Shown here one piece after another: positions 30,920 to 42,681 of a stretch of 64,000 nt of DNA; position 1 is the first letter of the stretch, and each line of letters begins with the position of its first letter. The stretch comes from Chrysopilus asiliformis (taxonomy: Eukaryota; Arthropoda; Insecta; Diptera; Rhagionidae). The stretch is from NCBI GenBank assembly GCA_964034945.1, contig OZ035961.1, forward strand, positions 72,392,322 through 72,456,321, read 5' to 3'. Made by a program: the position numbers and the translations under genes. Under the pieces are notes generated by a model. The model saw only the letters and a list, made by a program, of their open reading frames with translations, was not told the DNA's origin and searched no databases.

Positions 30920-31716
30920 TGATTTGATGGGAAACGAGTCGGGTGGATTTCGGTTTCATTATTTTTCTCATTTTGCATTGTTGTGATAATAAAAAGATTT
31001 TAAATAAGATTTTAAATAAAGATTTTACCTTTCTTTGTCTCGGGGAAAACGGAAAAGTGAAAAACTATCCGAATTAGTCACCCCACATGATGGGACACAG
31101 CAAGATATGCGTCGTTTGCCGGTGTTCATTTTTTATAATTTCCTGTGAAATGAAGTGAGTGATTTAAACAGAAAGTTTATAATTTAGTATTTTTCCATAG
31201 TATTTCGTGTATTCCGCTGCTATTTTTTTTAGCATTTAATCTATATGCCGACTAAATTTCACGCAAAACACATCGCGAAATGCAAAAGATACCGATCAGC
31301 TGTGTCGCTTTTATTTACAAATTTTCGGTTACACGCATATATGGCTGTGCTGTTTGCTCTCGTGTTTTCTGCCTATGAATATGGTATGTTCTTTTTACTC
31401 TTACATAGTAAATTGGGTTATTTTAGAGTTTGCTTACTGTATACTGTGGTAAGGCCTTTCCTCATTCACGTCCACTAGAGTAAGCACTACACTATAGAAA
31501 TCGGGTTTTTATCTCACTTCCCCTTTCTGCTGTCATACACTCGACCAAAAAAAATCAAATAGAATTCCCTTTTACAATGCATACAGAAAAGTGCTGGCAC
31601 TTTTGTTTACATTTTACATGACATTTCATTGCAACATTGATTCATTTCATTGCAACGATTGATTTTAATGGATAATCACATTTTGGCGTGTTAACATTGC
31701 ATAATTTCACATCAAA
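30920..31716. other. Unassigned stretch
   Basis: The longest frame (31245-31478) is hydrophobic but lacks support. Nothing recognised. Confidence 0.3.
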
Positions 31717-31820
31717 ATGAATAAATCACAAATTCACCACTATTTAGTGAAGGAATGTTCCGCTAATTCCATTAAAACCCCAAACAGAAAGTTTTTGCGA
31801 GTCCCATCAACAACAGAAAG
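31717..31820 (+). pseudogene. Possible THAP-domain first exon
   Basis: ATG 31717 gives MNKSQIHHYLVKECSANSIK then TPNRKFLRVPST, ending at a good donor (AG/GTAAAG at 31821). The spacing of N, P and RKFLRVP resembles the first half of THAP domains found in P-type transposases, but the expected first Cys pair is incomplete. No following exon was found before the Helitron end at 31942. Confidence 0.35.
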
Positions 31821-32049
31821 GTAAAGTATAACGAAAGATCGACAGAATTGCACATGAACGGGCCTTAAAACAATTAAAAACTAAAACTAAATTTAATTTA
31901 ACACCTTTCAACACATAAGAACATTACTAATTTAATGGAAACTAGCAGACCCTACGAATGCCAGCTTAAAGTTTTTTGTATAAATTTTAGAATGCAAAAA
32001 AACCATAAATAATTTAAAAACTTTTGGGAAAAAATATTATTCTTACAGG

Positions 32050-33738
32050 ACCTTGCGTTTCGAATTTTGAAATTTCAACAACAGATTCGTGATAAGCAAC
32101 CATGAAAACCTCCTAAAGCCAGTTTTTGCGAGAAAAATTGGAAAAAGGATATTTGCGTTATCCTTACAGGACCTTCCGTTTAGACTTTTTAAAAACTATT
32201 ACCGGATGCGTGATCAGCGACCCCGAAAATCCCATAATGCCAATTTTTCCGGGGAAATTTTGGAAAAAGAATATTTTCGTTATCCTGACAGGACCTTCCA
32301 TTTAGAATTTTCAAAATCTAACACCGGATTCGCGGTCAGCGACCCCGGAAACCTTATGCCGATTTTTCCCTGGAAAAACGCGAAAAAGGATATTTGCGTT
32401 ATCCTTACAGGACTTTCCGTTTCGAATTTTAAAAATCTAACACCGGATTCGCGGTCAGCGACCCCGGAAACCTTATGCCGATTTTTCCCAGGAAAAACGG
32501 GAAAAAGGATATTTGCGTTATCCTTACAGGACCTTCCGTTTAGAATTTTGAAAATCTAATACCGGATTCGTGATCAGCGCCCCAAAAACCCCCTTATACC
32601 GATTTTCCGAGGAAAAACGGGAAAAAGGATATTTATCCTTGCAGGACCTTTCGTTTCGAATTTTGAAAATCTTATATCGGATTCGTGATCAGCGATCCCA
32701 AACATAAAGCCAATTTTCCCGGGGAATAACGGGAAAAAGGATATTTCCGTTATCCTTTCAGGACCTTCCATTTAGAATTTTCAAAATCTAACACCGGATT
32801 CGCGGTCAGCGACCCCGGAAACCTTATGCCGATTTTTCCCTGGAAAAACGCGAAAAAGGATATTTGCGTTATCCTTACAGAACCTTTCGTTTCAAATTTT
32901 GAAAGTCTAATACCGGATTCGTAATCAGCGACCCCAAAAACCCCCTTATGCCAATTTTTCCCAGGAAAAACGGGAAAAAGGATATTTGCGTTATATTTAC
33001 AGGACCTTCCGTTTCGAATTTTGAAAATATAATACCGGATTCGTGATCAGCGCCCCCAAAAACCCCCTTATACAGATTTTTCCGAGGAAGAACGGGAAAC
33101 AGGATATTTATCCTTACAGGACTTTTCGTTTCGAATTTTGAAAATCTAATATCGGATTCGTGATCAGCGACCCCAAAAACCCCATAATGGCAATTTTTCC
33201 GGGGAAAAATGGGAAAAAGGATATTTTCATTATCCTTACAGGACCTTCCGTTTCGAATTTTGAAAATCTAATACCGGATTCGTGATCAGCGACCCCAAAA
33301 ACCCTAAAATGCAAATTTTTCCGGGGAAAAATGGGAAAAAGGATATTTATCCTTACAGGACCTTTCGTTTCGAATTTTGAAAATCTAATACCGGATTCGT
33401 GATCAGCGACCCCAAAAACCCCGTAGTGCCAATTTTTCCGGAGAAAAATGGGAAAAAGGATATTTTCATTATCCTTACAGGACCTTCCGTTTCGAATTTT
33501 GAAATTCCAACACTGGATTCGTGATCAGCGACCCCAAAAACCCCCTAATGCCGATCTTTCCCAGGAAAAACTGGAGAAAGGATATTTGCGTTATCCTTAT
33601 AGGACCTTCCGTTTCGAATTTTGAAAATCTAATACCGGAAAAATAGAAAAAAAGATATTTGTGTTATCCTTACAGGACCTTCCGTTTTGAATTTTTAAAA
33701 TCTAATACCGGATTCGTGATCAGCGACCCGAAAAACCC
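32050..33738 (-). repeat. ~122-bp tandem array, left block
   Basis: About 14 units. Each has (minus strand) GGAAGGTCCTGTAAGGATAA, a TTTTTCCC-type word, GGGGTTTTTGGGGTCGCTGA and a TCACGAATCCGGTATTAGAT-type segment. Unit length is 117-122 bp with a few short variants. Several frames run through the array because its period is n x 3 minus one; they are not genes. Confidence 0.9.
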
Positions 33739-33740
33739 TA

Positions 33741-35031
33741 AAGACTGTATCGAAAAGTATGGAAACAAAAAATATGGGATTAAAAAGGCGTAATTTAGTT
33801 TTTTTTTTAAGAAAAATTTTATAAAATTGGTTATTAAGTACATATTTCTTTATATGTATATACAACATTTCAAAAATATTTTTTATGCTTTTACGATTCG
33901 CCGCACTTTTGCCGCACTTTTGTTCTAATATATCCATTACATTGTGAACAGTACTATTCTTTATAGTTTTCGAGATTTTTTGCCAGTCTTTTTTGAATTG
34001 CTCCACATCATTAGTTTCCAGACACATTTTCCGAAGGTTTCGCTTCATTATTGCCTAAAATTTTTCGATGGGACGAATTTCTGGGCAATTTGATGGATTC
34101 ATTGTTCTTGCCACAAAATTGACTCCATTTGTCAATGGTGTTTTTTGCATAGTGACATGATGCCAAATCTGCCCAAAACAACATAGATCCTTCGTGTCTT
34201 CGAATCATGGGCAGCAACCGTTTTTTTAGACACTCTTTGACGCACAAATCAGTCAACTGGTTCATCGTTGTGAAAAATGCAGATGATTTCAGGCCACATT
34301 CGCAAATTGCTTGCCATACCATCACTTAGGCTCCGAATTTTTCCACCTGAATCGACTTTTGTGCTTCGTTTATATCGTCCCCTCTTGCAATCGTAAAGTA
34401 CTGAGGTCCTGGTAATGTACGATAATCCATTTTAACGTACGTTTCATCATCCATAATGATGCATTGTTTTTTTTTTTTGGTGTCATACAATTTCCGAAGC
34501 CGCGGTTTCACGCAAGCTGCCTGTTTTTCGATAAGTTTCGGTTGTCGTTGCTTCCGATTGGTCTTCATATTGTTGCGCTTTTTGGCTAGCTGAACCATTT
34601 CAGCACTTGTTTTACATTTTTTCGCGACATCTCTAACCGAAACACTGCAATCACGCCGAATTGCTGCACAAATATTTTGATCCATTTTTTCGCGTCTAGG
34701 CCCTGGTTTTCTCCCAGTTTTTTTCTTATCCTCGAATGTCAGTTCCTCCCCAAACTTCTTGATGGCAGTAAAAATTGCTTTTAGCCTTACACCTTCCTGT
34801 TTTGTCACTGGCCTCATGTTGATGCCCTTTTCGAAATGCCATTTGTCAACAATCCTTTTTCGTTGCTCTACAGAAAGACCTCGTGTTTCGTAAAATAAAA
34901 TTAAAATCGGATAGGGTAATTAAATTGTCAAACTCTCAGACGTTTTTTTGACTAAACAAATTTGACTAAAAAGCAACAGCATGCTAATATTGGCTCATTG
35001 CAGTTGTTTTCATACTTTTCGATACAGTCTT
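33741..35031 (-). mobile_element. Decayed Tc1/mariner-superfamily element, DD37E type, 1291 bp
   Basis: Ends AAGACTGTATCGAAAAGTAT at 33741 and the inverse at 35031; TA on both sides (33739-33740 and 35032-35033). It encodes a broken transposase on the minus strand. It entered a unit of the ~122-bp array, so it is younger than the array. Confidence 0.9.
33860..34817 (-). pseudogene. DD37E-type transposase, broken
   Basis: Read in pieces: helix-turn-helix part (MRPVTKQEGVRLKAIFTAIK, RDCSVSVRDVAKKCKTSAEM), first catalytic Asp in IIMDDETYVKMDY, second in FWADLASCHYA, and the last in a PIEKF motif near 34065. The 37-residue spacing between second Asp and Glu is inferred from the family, since the frame is shifted between them. 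Stops occur after VEKFGA (34326), and the Trp of the PIEKFW motif is a TAG. The C-terminal part runs on to about 33860. Confidence 0.85.
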
Positions 35032-35033
35032 TA

Positions 35034-36335
35034 TTTTGCCAATTTTTCCGGGGAAAAATGGGAAAAAGGATATTTGCGTTATCCTTGCAGGACCTTCCGT
35101 TTCGAATTTTTGAATTCCAACACCGGATTGGTGATCAGCGACCCCAAAAACCCCATAATGGCAATTTTTCCGGGGAAAAATGGAAAAAAGGACATTTCCG
35201 TTATCCTTACAGGACCTTCCGTTTAGCATTTGAAAAATCGAACACCGGATTCGCGATCAGCGACCTCGAAAACTCTATAATGCCAATTTTTCCGAGAAAA
35301 AAGGGGAAAAAGGATATTTATCCTTCCAGGAACTTCCGCGTCAGTTTTGCAAATCTAATACCGGATTCGTAATCAGCAACCCCAAAAACCCCATAATGCC
35401 AATTTTTCCGGGGAAGAATGGGAAAAAGGATATTTGTGTTATCCTTACAGAACCTTCCGTTTCGAATTTTGAAAATCTAATATCGGATTCGTGATCAGCG
35501 ATTCCAAAAATAATGCCAATTTTCCCGGGGAAAAATGAGAAAAAGGATATTTGTGTTATCCTTACAGAACCTTTCGTTTCAAATTTTGAAAGTCTAATAC
35601 CGGATTCGTAATCAGCGACCCCAAAAACCCTGTAATGCAATTTTTTCCGGGGAAAAATGGGAAAAAGGATATTTTCATTATCCTTACAGGACCTTCCGTT
35701 TCGAATTTTGAAAATCTAATACCGGATTCGTGATCAGCGACCCCAAAAACCCTATAATGCAAATTTTTCCGGGGAAAAATGGGAAAAAGGATATTTTCAT
35801 TATCCTTACAGGACCTTCCGTTTCGAATTTTGAAAATATAATACCGAATTCGTGATCAGCGACCCCAAAAACCCTATAATGCAAATTTTTCCGGGGAAAA
35901 ATGGGAAAAAGGATATTTCCATTATCCTTACAGGACCTTCCGTTTCGAATTTTGAAAATCTAATACCGGATTCGTGATCAGCGACCCCAAAAACCCTATA
36001 ATGCAAATTTTTCTGGGGAAAAATGGGAAAAAGGATATTTTCATTATCCTTACAGGACCTTCCGTTTCGAATTTTGAAAATCTAATACCGAATTCGTGAT
36101 CAGCGACCCCAAAAACCCTATAATGCAAATTTTTCCGGGGAAAAATGGGAAAAAGGATATTTTCATTATCCTTACAGGACCTTCCGTTTCGAATTTTGAA
36201 AATCTAATACCGAATTCGTGATCAGCGACCCCAAAAACCCTATAATGCAAATTTTTCCGGGGAAAAATGGGAAAAAGGATATTTTCATTATCCTTACAGG
36301 ACCTTCCGTTTCGAATTTTAAAAATGTACATAGCT
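35034..36335 (-). repeat. ~122-bp tandem array, right block
   Basis: About 11 units, continuing the left block after the DD37E insertion. Five neighbouring units at 35640-36300 are spaced exactly 122 bp apart and are more alike than the rest, suggesting recent local amplification next to the Helitron 5' end. Confidence 0.9.
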
Positions 36336-36518
36336 AAAAACCTCCTCCTGGCAACACAGATCATTTTGCAAAAAACCGCGTAAAAATCGGTCCAGTAGTT
36401 TTTGCGTTTTGTAATCTCAAACCAACCAACAAACCAACAAACCAACAAACCAACAAACTTCCATTTTTATATATATAGATATCAAATTCTCCATAAAACA
36501 TTTCCATTATCCGATTTT

Positions 36519-36964
36519 TGGGCCTATTCTTAAAATGTAAGATTGCTCTGTATCTGTAACTTTACATTTTCAGTCCACTTTGCTATTCACAAACTGTAAC
36601 TTTGACATTCTGTATCTGTAACTAGCTGTCAAATCATCTGTAAGTTTATGCCGAGAGAAAACTTATCCATAAGGTTACATTTTTTAAGAAAAATGCAAAA
36701 TTTTAAGAATAAAGGAAATATGTCGGACTTAATATTGTTGTATAATGGATGGGAAGAAGATTCTGAGTAAGTTAAATAAAAATATTTAGAAAGAAATGTT
36801 TATACGATTTGTTATACAGTTCAGAAGAAGCAACTGTCAGGAATCCCTATTATTCAGTTACAGTTTGTGAATACCAATTTGGAATCTAATGTAAAATTAG
36901 TATGAATCATGTGGAACATGTAAAGTTACAGTTGCAGATACATTTACATTCGTGAATAGCCCCA
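36519..36964 (+). mobile_element. Harbinger-like MITE (TGGGCCTATTC family), 446 bp
   Basis: Imperfect ends TGGGCCTATTC and GAATAGCCCCA; 3-bp flank TTT on both sides (36516-36518, 36965-36967). It contains the same small exon start (MSDLILLYNGWEEDS at 36720) as the longer copy at 40670-41248 but lacks most of exon 2. Confidence 0.8.
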
Positions 36965-36967
36965 TTT

Positions 36968-37146
36968 GTTTTGATTTGCTTTCATTTCAAGTGACACATG
37001 GGAATCCATCGTGACACATCGGCTACACACCGCCAAATCGCTCAGTGTTCATGTACACTGTCATGTAACAGCTATAGAAATCTTCGGATGTATGCTCCCA
37101 ACAGAAAAAATTTTGTTAGAGCTTTCCATTCTATAAGAGTAATTGT
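36968..37146. other. Short unassigned stretch
   Basis: Contains the word GTGACACAT twice. Nothing else recognised. Confidence 0.3.
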
Positions 37147-37424
37147 TCAGTGGTAATACCTATTTACGGATTTAAATTTCATAGATACCCAGTTTTGGAT
37201 AATCTTTCTCTCAAAAAGTTCTATTTTTTTGCCCATGTTGTAGATAAGGAAAACCAGCAGGGAAAGCTGTATGAAATCACCGGCCTGATGATTTGTTTAT
37301 AAAGAAGCAGCTTGGTTTTTGGGAATAATTTGCTTTTGTAGTGCATCAGAGATGCTAAATTGAGATAGATACCATTGGCTCTTTTCAGGGTTATCTTGAT
37401 GTGATTGTTAAATTTAAGCAAGTT
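37147..37424 (-). pseudogene. Jockey/I-type reverse transcriptase C-terminal fragment
   Basis: Reads LKFNNHIKITLKRANGIYLN, YKSKLFPKTKLLLYKQIIRP, VISYSFPCW, then a short tail ending at a stop at 37147. This matches the conserved thumb/C-terminal region of Jockey-group LINE polymerases (TLDxxLTF, KLLLYKxxIRPxxxYxxPxW). Only this piece remains. Confidence 0.75.
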
Positions 37425-38074
37425 GTTAGTTGATAATTATCAACTAAGTTGATACATTGGTATTACGAATATCAATCGGTGTCAACCTTATTGATAACTA
37501 TCAACCGTTTCCAGCGACCATAAATTTATGGTTAATAGTATAAGGAAGACAACAATTTTCAGGTTTATTTGTGTGTTTTCTGTTTTCTTTGATATGTGGT
37601 CAATTGATGAAAATGAGACGACAGGTCAAAAAATATGTTGCAAATAAGGATTTTAAGAGATAACACCAACCCATTAAAATTGAACAATCGGAGGTAATTC
37701 GTTTGGTCATATTTCCCAGACAGGTATTCCACAATAGAGTATTTTCAGTTTTATACACGATTTCCGGCTATCATAGTTAGGGATGCAACATCGTTCATAA
37801 AACCTCGATATATTGATACCTCGATGTTTTTCTGATGTTTTGAAAAAGTTAAATTTAATAAATAATTTAGCCGGATGCTCTCCTGTGGGAATTAACACGG
37901 TAGAATTAACGCGGTTTTAATTCTTCTTATACGTTGAACCACCAAAAACCCGTTAGTCTTTGAGATATTCGCAAAAAACTATTTTTTTTTTAAATACCGG
38001 CATATCTTCATAACGGAGTTCTAGTAAAAGACATCAATGTAGAAAATTTTATTGTCTCCAAGTTTTGTAATGCA
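37425..38074. other. Unassigned stretch
   Basis: Inverted GTTGATAATTATCAAC-type words at 37425-37510. A hAT-like terminus word (TAGGGATGCAACATCG) is at about 37780. No gene. Confidence 0.3.
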
Positions 38075-38077
38075 TAA

Positions 38078-38652
38078 AGGTGGGTTTAGAAACACGAGCA
38101 TTTTCATTTTTACTGGCAAAGTGAGTGAAATGCCAGATTTCTTATGACTTTTTCACCAAGTGGGAAAGGGACGGGAAACCACTCAGTAAAAATTTTACTG
38201 GAAATTTTGCTTGCATGTAGTGGTTTTACTATCCATAATTTTCGTCGACGATAGGAAAGTTATGGCAGTAAACAACAACAAACACATTGGACTTCCCCGC
38301 CCTGCCAGCAAAATGTTACCCCTGAATTATGGGGAATTATGGCAGCCAGCAAAAGTAAGGTTAAGTTCGATGTTTATTTGAAAGCTACGCATTTTAAATG
38401 GAAACGGGAGGTAATAATAATTATGTTATTAACTATAACATCACACAAAATGATTTTGTTAGGTGAAATTGAAGTGCTAACAAACGTATTGCTGCGAGAA
38501 GGTGATGTGCAGTGACAGTTCGCCATAAAGTGGAAGGGAAAGTACGTGTGAGACACTGATGTGATCGACTTTTTGCGCACGTAAATTTGAATTTCGCTAT
38601 CCCGCTCACTTTGCCAGTAAAAATGAAAATGCTCGTGTTTCTAAACCCACCT
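38078..38652. mobile_element. Harbinger-like MITE (AGGTGGGTTTAG family), 575 bp
   Basis: About 45-bp near-perfect inverted ends (AGGTGGGTTTAGAAACACGA outward); TAA duplicated (38075-38077, 38653-38655), the 3-bp target typical of PIF/Harbinger. It is inserted downstream of the hAT transposase C-terminus. Confidence 0.9.
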
Positions 38653-38796
38653 TAACATGAGAAATGGTACTTTTTAATGTGCTTTTTTCAAAGCGGTTAA
38701 AAAGTACACTGAAAAATCGGTTAAACGACCATTCCAAAGTCCTTTTAAAGTGCTTTCTTTTAAAAGATTTGTGTGTACTTTACAATTCATTGGATA

Positions 38797-40466
38797 TTAC
38801 TTTTGAAAATAATATTTTAGAAAACACAGAGTGTTGATTGCCTTATCCGATAGACGAGTCCTTTTTTTAGACACCAAATTTCCTGCGGTTGAAAAATTAC
38901 GCTCGTTTTCCGTCGATGTTGGCCGAATAGTCAACAGAGCATTTCTTATGAAATTCAAGTGTGGTGTAATTTGGCCAGTTACTTCAAATAAATTAATTTC
39001 CTTTAAAACAGTGTTAACATCATTTTTGATTGTATTTGTTGCCAAACTTGAATTAATTGACATCTCTAATTTTTGTTTTAATGTTCTCGAATTATTGTCC
39101 TCCATTAACACGTCGCAATCGGCATCACCAGCATCAGAATTACTAATATTTTCATTTATAGTCGAAATATCTTCATCGAAAACAAGCAACCTTTTGAAAA
39201 GGGATTTAGCAGATTTCACTAATTCAGTTTTAGAACTCATTTTAAAAAAATCTGTAGATGCTGTAGATGAGCCGTCAACAGTGAGGCAATTAGGGTCGTT
39301 TAAAAATTTTAAAAGTGAAACCAAAACCACATTTCGTCTCTTAGAAATTTGAATTTGATGTAGCAAATTTGTCGATAATATAGAATCATTTTCTTCAAGA
39401 GAATTAAAGAGGAATTTTAAAACACAAAACTTAAAAGGTTGGTATCGGGCCGCGACAGTGCCTCTACAGTAATTTGAACTGGCTTTAAGGCTTTTAAAAT
39501 ATTTTTTGCATTCATGGTACTCGTATTTTGCCACAGATGCTCCAAATTTAGATCAATAAGTGCATTTTTGATTGGTCCAATCACTCGAAGAAATCTTTCA
39601 ATCATGGTTACCAAGCTGTTCCACCGAGTTTTACAGTCCAGTAACAACTGAAACTCAATTTTTTCAATTATTATTACATGTTTCTGTAGAACTGAATTTC
39701 GAACAGGAGAATATCTAAATTTTTTAACAATTACTCGAATTTGTTGAATTGTTGAATATATATTACTTGAATTATTTTTTAATTCATGTATATCTATTTG
39801 GGACTAATTTTCTTCTTCTGAAAATAAATCTAGTTCTGATTGGTCCCCATCCCCATGATCATCAACGCATATATTTTCATCTACTGGTTTTATTTTTGAA
39901 TAAAATATATTCATTACTGCTAAGTGTATAGCATGATTATAGCATAGCTGTAATATTGCTGGAGATAATGATCCAAACCTAGTCATTACACTAGCACCAT
40001 CGCTTGTCGTTGCGACTATATCCTTTTCAAAATCAATTTTGAAGCAATCTAATTTTGTTTTTACCAATTCAATCATTTTATCCGCAGAACAATTTCCATG
40101 AATACGGATTAGCCCCAGGTTATCAAAGTCACCATTCTCATAATATATATGAACATTTAAATACCTTTTATTTCGAAAACTGGTCCATTCGTCAATACTT
40201 TGACTAATTTTTTGGTTTTTTGCTTTCACAAGATTAATTTTTGCACGGACTTCATCTTCAATTTTGTCACAGTACTTGTATATTAAATTCATAACATCAG
40301 TTGGATATTTTGGTAGATCAAAACCTTGTAATTTCAAACTTCTTCGTATGAATTCACAATTTGTAATTTTTTGGACGGGAATATTGTTAAAAGCAGCTAG
40401 TTTTGAAACGATTTCCTCAAGCGTTTTGTCGTGATTTTTTAAAACGAAATAAAATAAATCAAAAAC
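38797..40466 (-). pseudogene. hAT transposase body (DDE/RNase-H-like and dimerisation regions)
   Basis: On the minus strand: TLEEIVSKLAAFNNIPVQKI and FIRRSLKLQGFDLPKYP lead in; then QKISQSIDEWTSFRNKRYLN with the first catalytic Asp region, VATTSDGASVMTRFG, CYNHAIHLAV, LLDCKTRWNSLVTMIERFL, and the C-terminal dimerisation segment IRPTSTENERNFSTAGNLVS. One in-frame stop (after SEEEN, 39804) and one frame change near 39420 break it. The N-terminal BED finger is missing here but is found on the same strand at 45536-45838. Residues beyond the C-terminus (38653-38800) match the element at 8521-9760. Confidence 0.9.
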
Positions 40467-40669
40467 GAGAGATTTTAGTTTTAATTGAATTATTTATTCA
40501 CTTTAATCGAACATTAGTTTTATCAGTTATTTGAAATTTTACACATTCTTATTTTCCATTATTCTCTTAAAATTTATTTTTCTTTTATACTTAAGTTTAA
40601 AACAATTTTTCACTTAGTTGTTTTTCTTTTTAATACTTAAATTGTTGGAACAAACTTCAATTAGACTTA

Positions 40670-41248
40670 TGGGCCTATTCTTAAAATGTAAGATTGCTCT
40701 GTATCTGTAACTTTACATTTTCAGTCCACTTTGCTATTCACAAACTGTAACTTTGACATTCTGTATCTGTAACTAGCTGTCAAATCATCTGTAAGTTTAT
40801 GCCGAGAGAAAACTTATCCATAAGGTTACATTTTTAAGAAAAATGCAAAATTTTAAGAATAAAGGAAATATGTCGGACTTAATATTGTTGTATAATGGAT
40901 GGGAAGAAGATTCTGAGTAAGTTAAATAAAAATATTTAGAAAGAAATGTTTATACGATTTGTTATACAGTTCAGAAGAAGCAACTGTCAGGAATCCCTAT
41001 TATTCACAAGTTTTGAAGAATTTACGCAATTCAGTTTATCCGTTTGCGGTAGTTGATTTAGGTTTCATGAAACTAAACAAAAAGTTTCTTATTTTCCAAC
41101 GATGAGAAGGAATTACAAATCAAATTGGAACAAGACTACAGTTACAGTTTGTGAATACCAATTTGGAATCTAATGTAAAATTAGTGTGGATCATGTGGAA
41201 CATGTAAAGTTACAGTTGCAGATACATTTACATTCGTGAATAGCCCCA
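40670..41248 (+). mobile_element. Harbinger-like MITE (TGGGCCTATTC family), 579 bp
   Basis: Same ends as 36519-36964; TTA flanks both sides (40667-40669, 41249-41251). It keeps a two-exon N-terminal transposase-like frame. Inserted between the hAT body and its BED exon. Confidence 0.85.
40870..41105 (+). CDS. Two-exon 60-aa frame inside MITE, Harbinger-type N-terminus
   Basis: Exon 1 40870-40916 (MSDLILLYNGWEEDS), intron 40917-40969 (53 bp, GTAAGT to TTATACAG), exon 2 40970-41105 (SEEATVRNPYYSQVLKNLRN then SVYPFAVVDLGFMKL) with TGA at 41103. The splice sites are good and the joined frame is open. The RNP and following helix resemble the segment before the DDE core in Harbinger transposases. 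It cannot encode an active enzyme. Confidence 0.4.
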
Positions 41249-41286
41249 TTAATTTTATTCAATGATTAAAAATTCGCGTTCACTTA

Positions 41287-41575
41287 TCTTTATATATAAA
41301 AATGAATATTTGTCTGTAATAATTTCTGTTTGTTTCCAAAAATCTCAAAAACTACCAATCCGATTGAGTTCAAACTTTTACATAAAGTAGGCTTTGAGGA
41401 GAGGATGGTTTGTGTATATAGTATGATGATTTTGCATTACTCCTCCCCCCGCCCTATACAGTTTCATCAAAAATAACTGTAAGAATTTAGAAACAATGTA
41501 AGAATTTATTTTTTAGTAGGCAACGATTTTATTTTGACATGTCGAGAAATTAAAATCAAAAAATAATTCTATCAA
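41287..41575 (+). mobile_element. Helitron 5' end fragment
   Basis: TCTTTATATATAAAAATGAA at 41287 next to A, followed by a TTTGTCTGT segment and AAAAACTACCAATCCGATTG, the usual opening of non-autonomous Helitrons. The 3' end is absent; the next Helitron starts at 41576. Confidence 0.6.
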
Positions 41576-41624
41576 TCTATATATATATATATATATATAA
41601 ATGAATGTTTGTCTTTTTGTGTGG

Positions 41625-41795
41625 GTTTTGGGATGGTATTGATGGGTTTTGGGATGGTATTGATGGGTTTTCGGGTGGGTTTTGGGATGGTATTTATGGG
41701 TTTTCGGGTGGGTTTTGGGATATTGTTGAGGGGTCTTCGGGTGGGTTTTGGGATGGTGTTGATGGGTCTTCGGATGGGTTTTGGGATGGCGTTGA
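41625..41795 (+). repeat. Minisatellite, GGGTTTTGGGATGGT-type units
   Basis: Irregular units of about 15-36 bp built from GTGGGTTTTGGGATGGTATT and TGGGTTTTCGG. Frames through it (GFWDGIDGF, or PKTHPKTH on the other strand) are repeat artefacts. Confidence 0.85.
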
Positions 41796-41805
41796 AGTGA
41801 GATCA

Positions 41806-42680
41806 ATTGAATTGAAATGAGATCAAATGAGATGAAATGAGATGAAATGAGATGAAATGAGATGAAATGAGATGAAATGAGATGAAATGAGATGAAATGA
41901 GATCAAATGAGATCAAATGAGATCAAATGAGATCAAATGAGATCAAATGAGATCAAATGAGATCAAATGAGATCAAATGAGATCAAATGAGATCAAATGA
42001 GATGAAATGAGATCAAATGAGATGAAATGACATCAAATGAGAATAAATGAGATCAAATGACATCAAATGAGAATAAATGAGATGAAATGAGATCAAATGA
42101 GATCAAATGAGATCAAATGAGATCAAATGAGATGAAATGAGATCAAATGAGATGAAATGACATCAAATGAAATCACATGAGATGAAATGAGATCAAATGA
42201 GATGAAATGACATCAAATGAGAATAAATGAGATGAAATGAGATGAAATGAGATCAAATGAGAGGAAATGAGATCAAATGAGATCAAATGAGATCAAATGA
42301 GATCAAATGAGATGAAATGAGATGAAATGAGATGAAATGAGATGAAATGAGATGAAATGTGATGAAATGAGATGAAATGAATCAAATGAGATGAAATGAG
42401 ATTAAATGAAATGAAATGAGACGAAATGATATGAATTGAGATCAAATGAGATGAAATGACATGAAATGAGAATAAATGAGATGAAATGAGATGAAATCAG
42501 ATGAAATGAGATGAAATGATATGAAATGAGATCAAATGAGATGAAATGACATCAAATGAGAATAAATGAGATCAAATGAGATCAAATGAGATGAAATGAG
42601 ATGAAATGAGATGAAATGAGATGAAATGAGATGATATGGGATGAAATGAGATGAAATGAGATCAAATGAGATGAAATGAT
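41806..42680 (+). repeat. Decamer minisatellite, GAGATGAAAT / GAGATCAAAT
   Basis: About 87 units of 10 bp. Two main unit types (GAGATGAAAT and GAGATCAAAT) occur in blocks, with variants CATCAAATGA and GAATAAATGA recurring in a higher-order pattern of about 60-120 bp. Confidence 0.95.
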
Positions 42681-42681
42681 A

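Larger units (their letters stand above)
31942..36479 (-). mobile_element. Non-autonomous Helitron filled with ~122-bp repeats, 4.5 kb
   Basis: On the minus strand it starts TCTATATATATAAAAATGG at 36479 next to A, has a GTTTGTTGGTT microsatellite, then AAAAACTACTGGACCGATTT, all typical of Helitron 5' ends. It ends CTAG next to T at 31942. The 3' hairpin is weak. The inside is a tandem array of ~122-bp units, interrupted by a DD37E element at 33741-35031. No coding capacity of its own. The unit is homologous to repeats flanking the Rep-helicase element at 16-22.5 kb. Confidence 0.7.

Noticed and set aside
31245..31478. 77-residue hydrophobic frame that might be a membrane protein
   Set aside because: AT-rich composition alone explains the Phe/Leu content; no start context or conserved neighbour.
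32089..36448. Repeated 66-residue frames such as MHYRVFGVADHESGIRFSKF
   Set aside because: They recur every 122 bp with the tandem unit, have no domain features, and occur on both strands; they are satellite artefacts.
41513..41806. His/Thr/Pro-repeat protein (HPKTHPKTH) on the minus strand
   Set aside because: Translation of a minisatellite inside a Helitron; no start context, no conservation.
41806..42680. Regularly spaced short repeats, CRISPR-like at first sight
   Set aside because: Units are 10 bp with no unique spacers and the setting is eukaryotic; it is a minisatellite.
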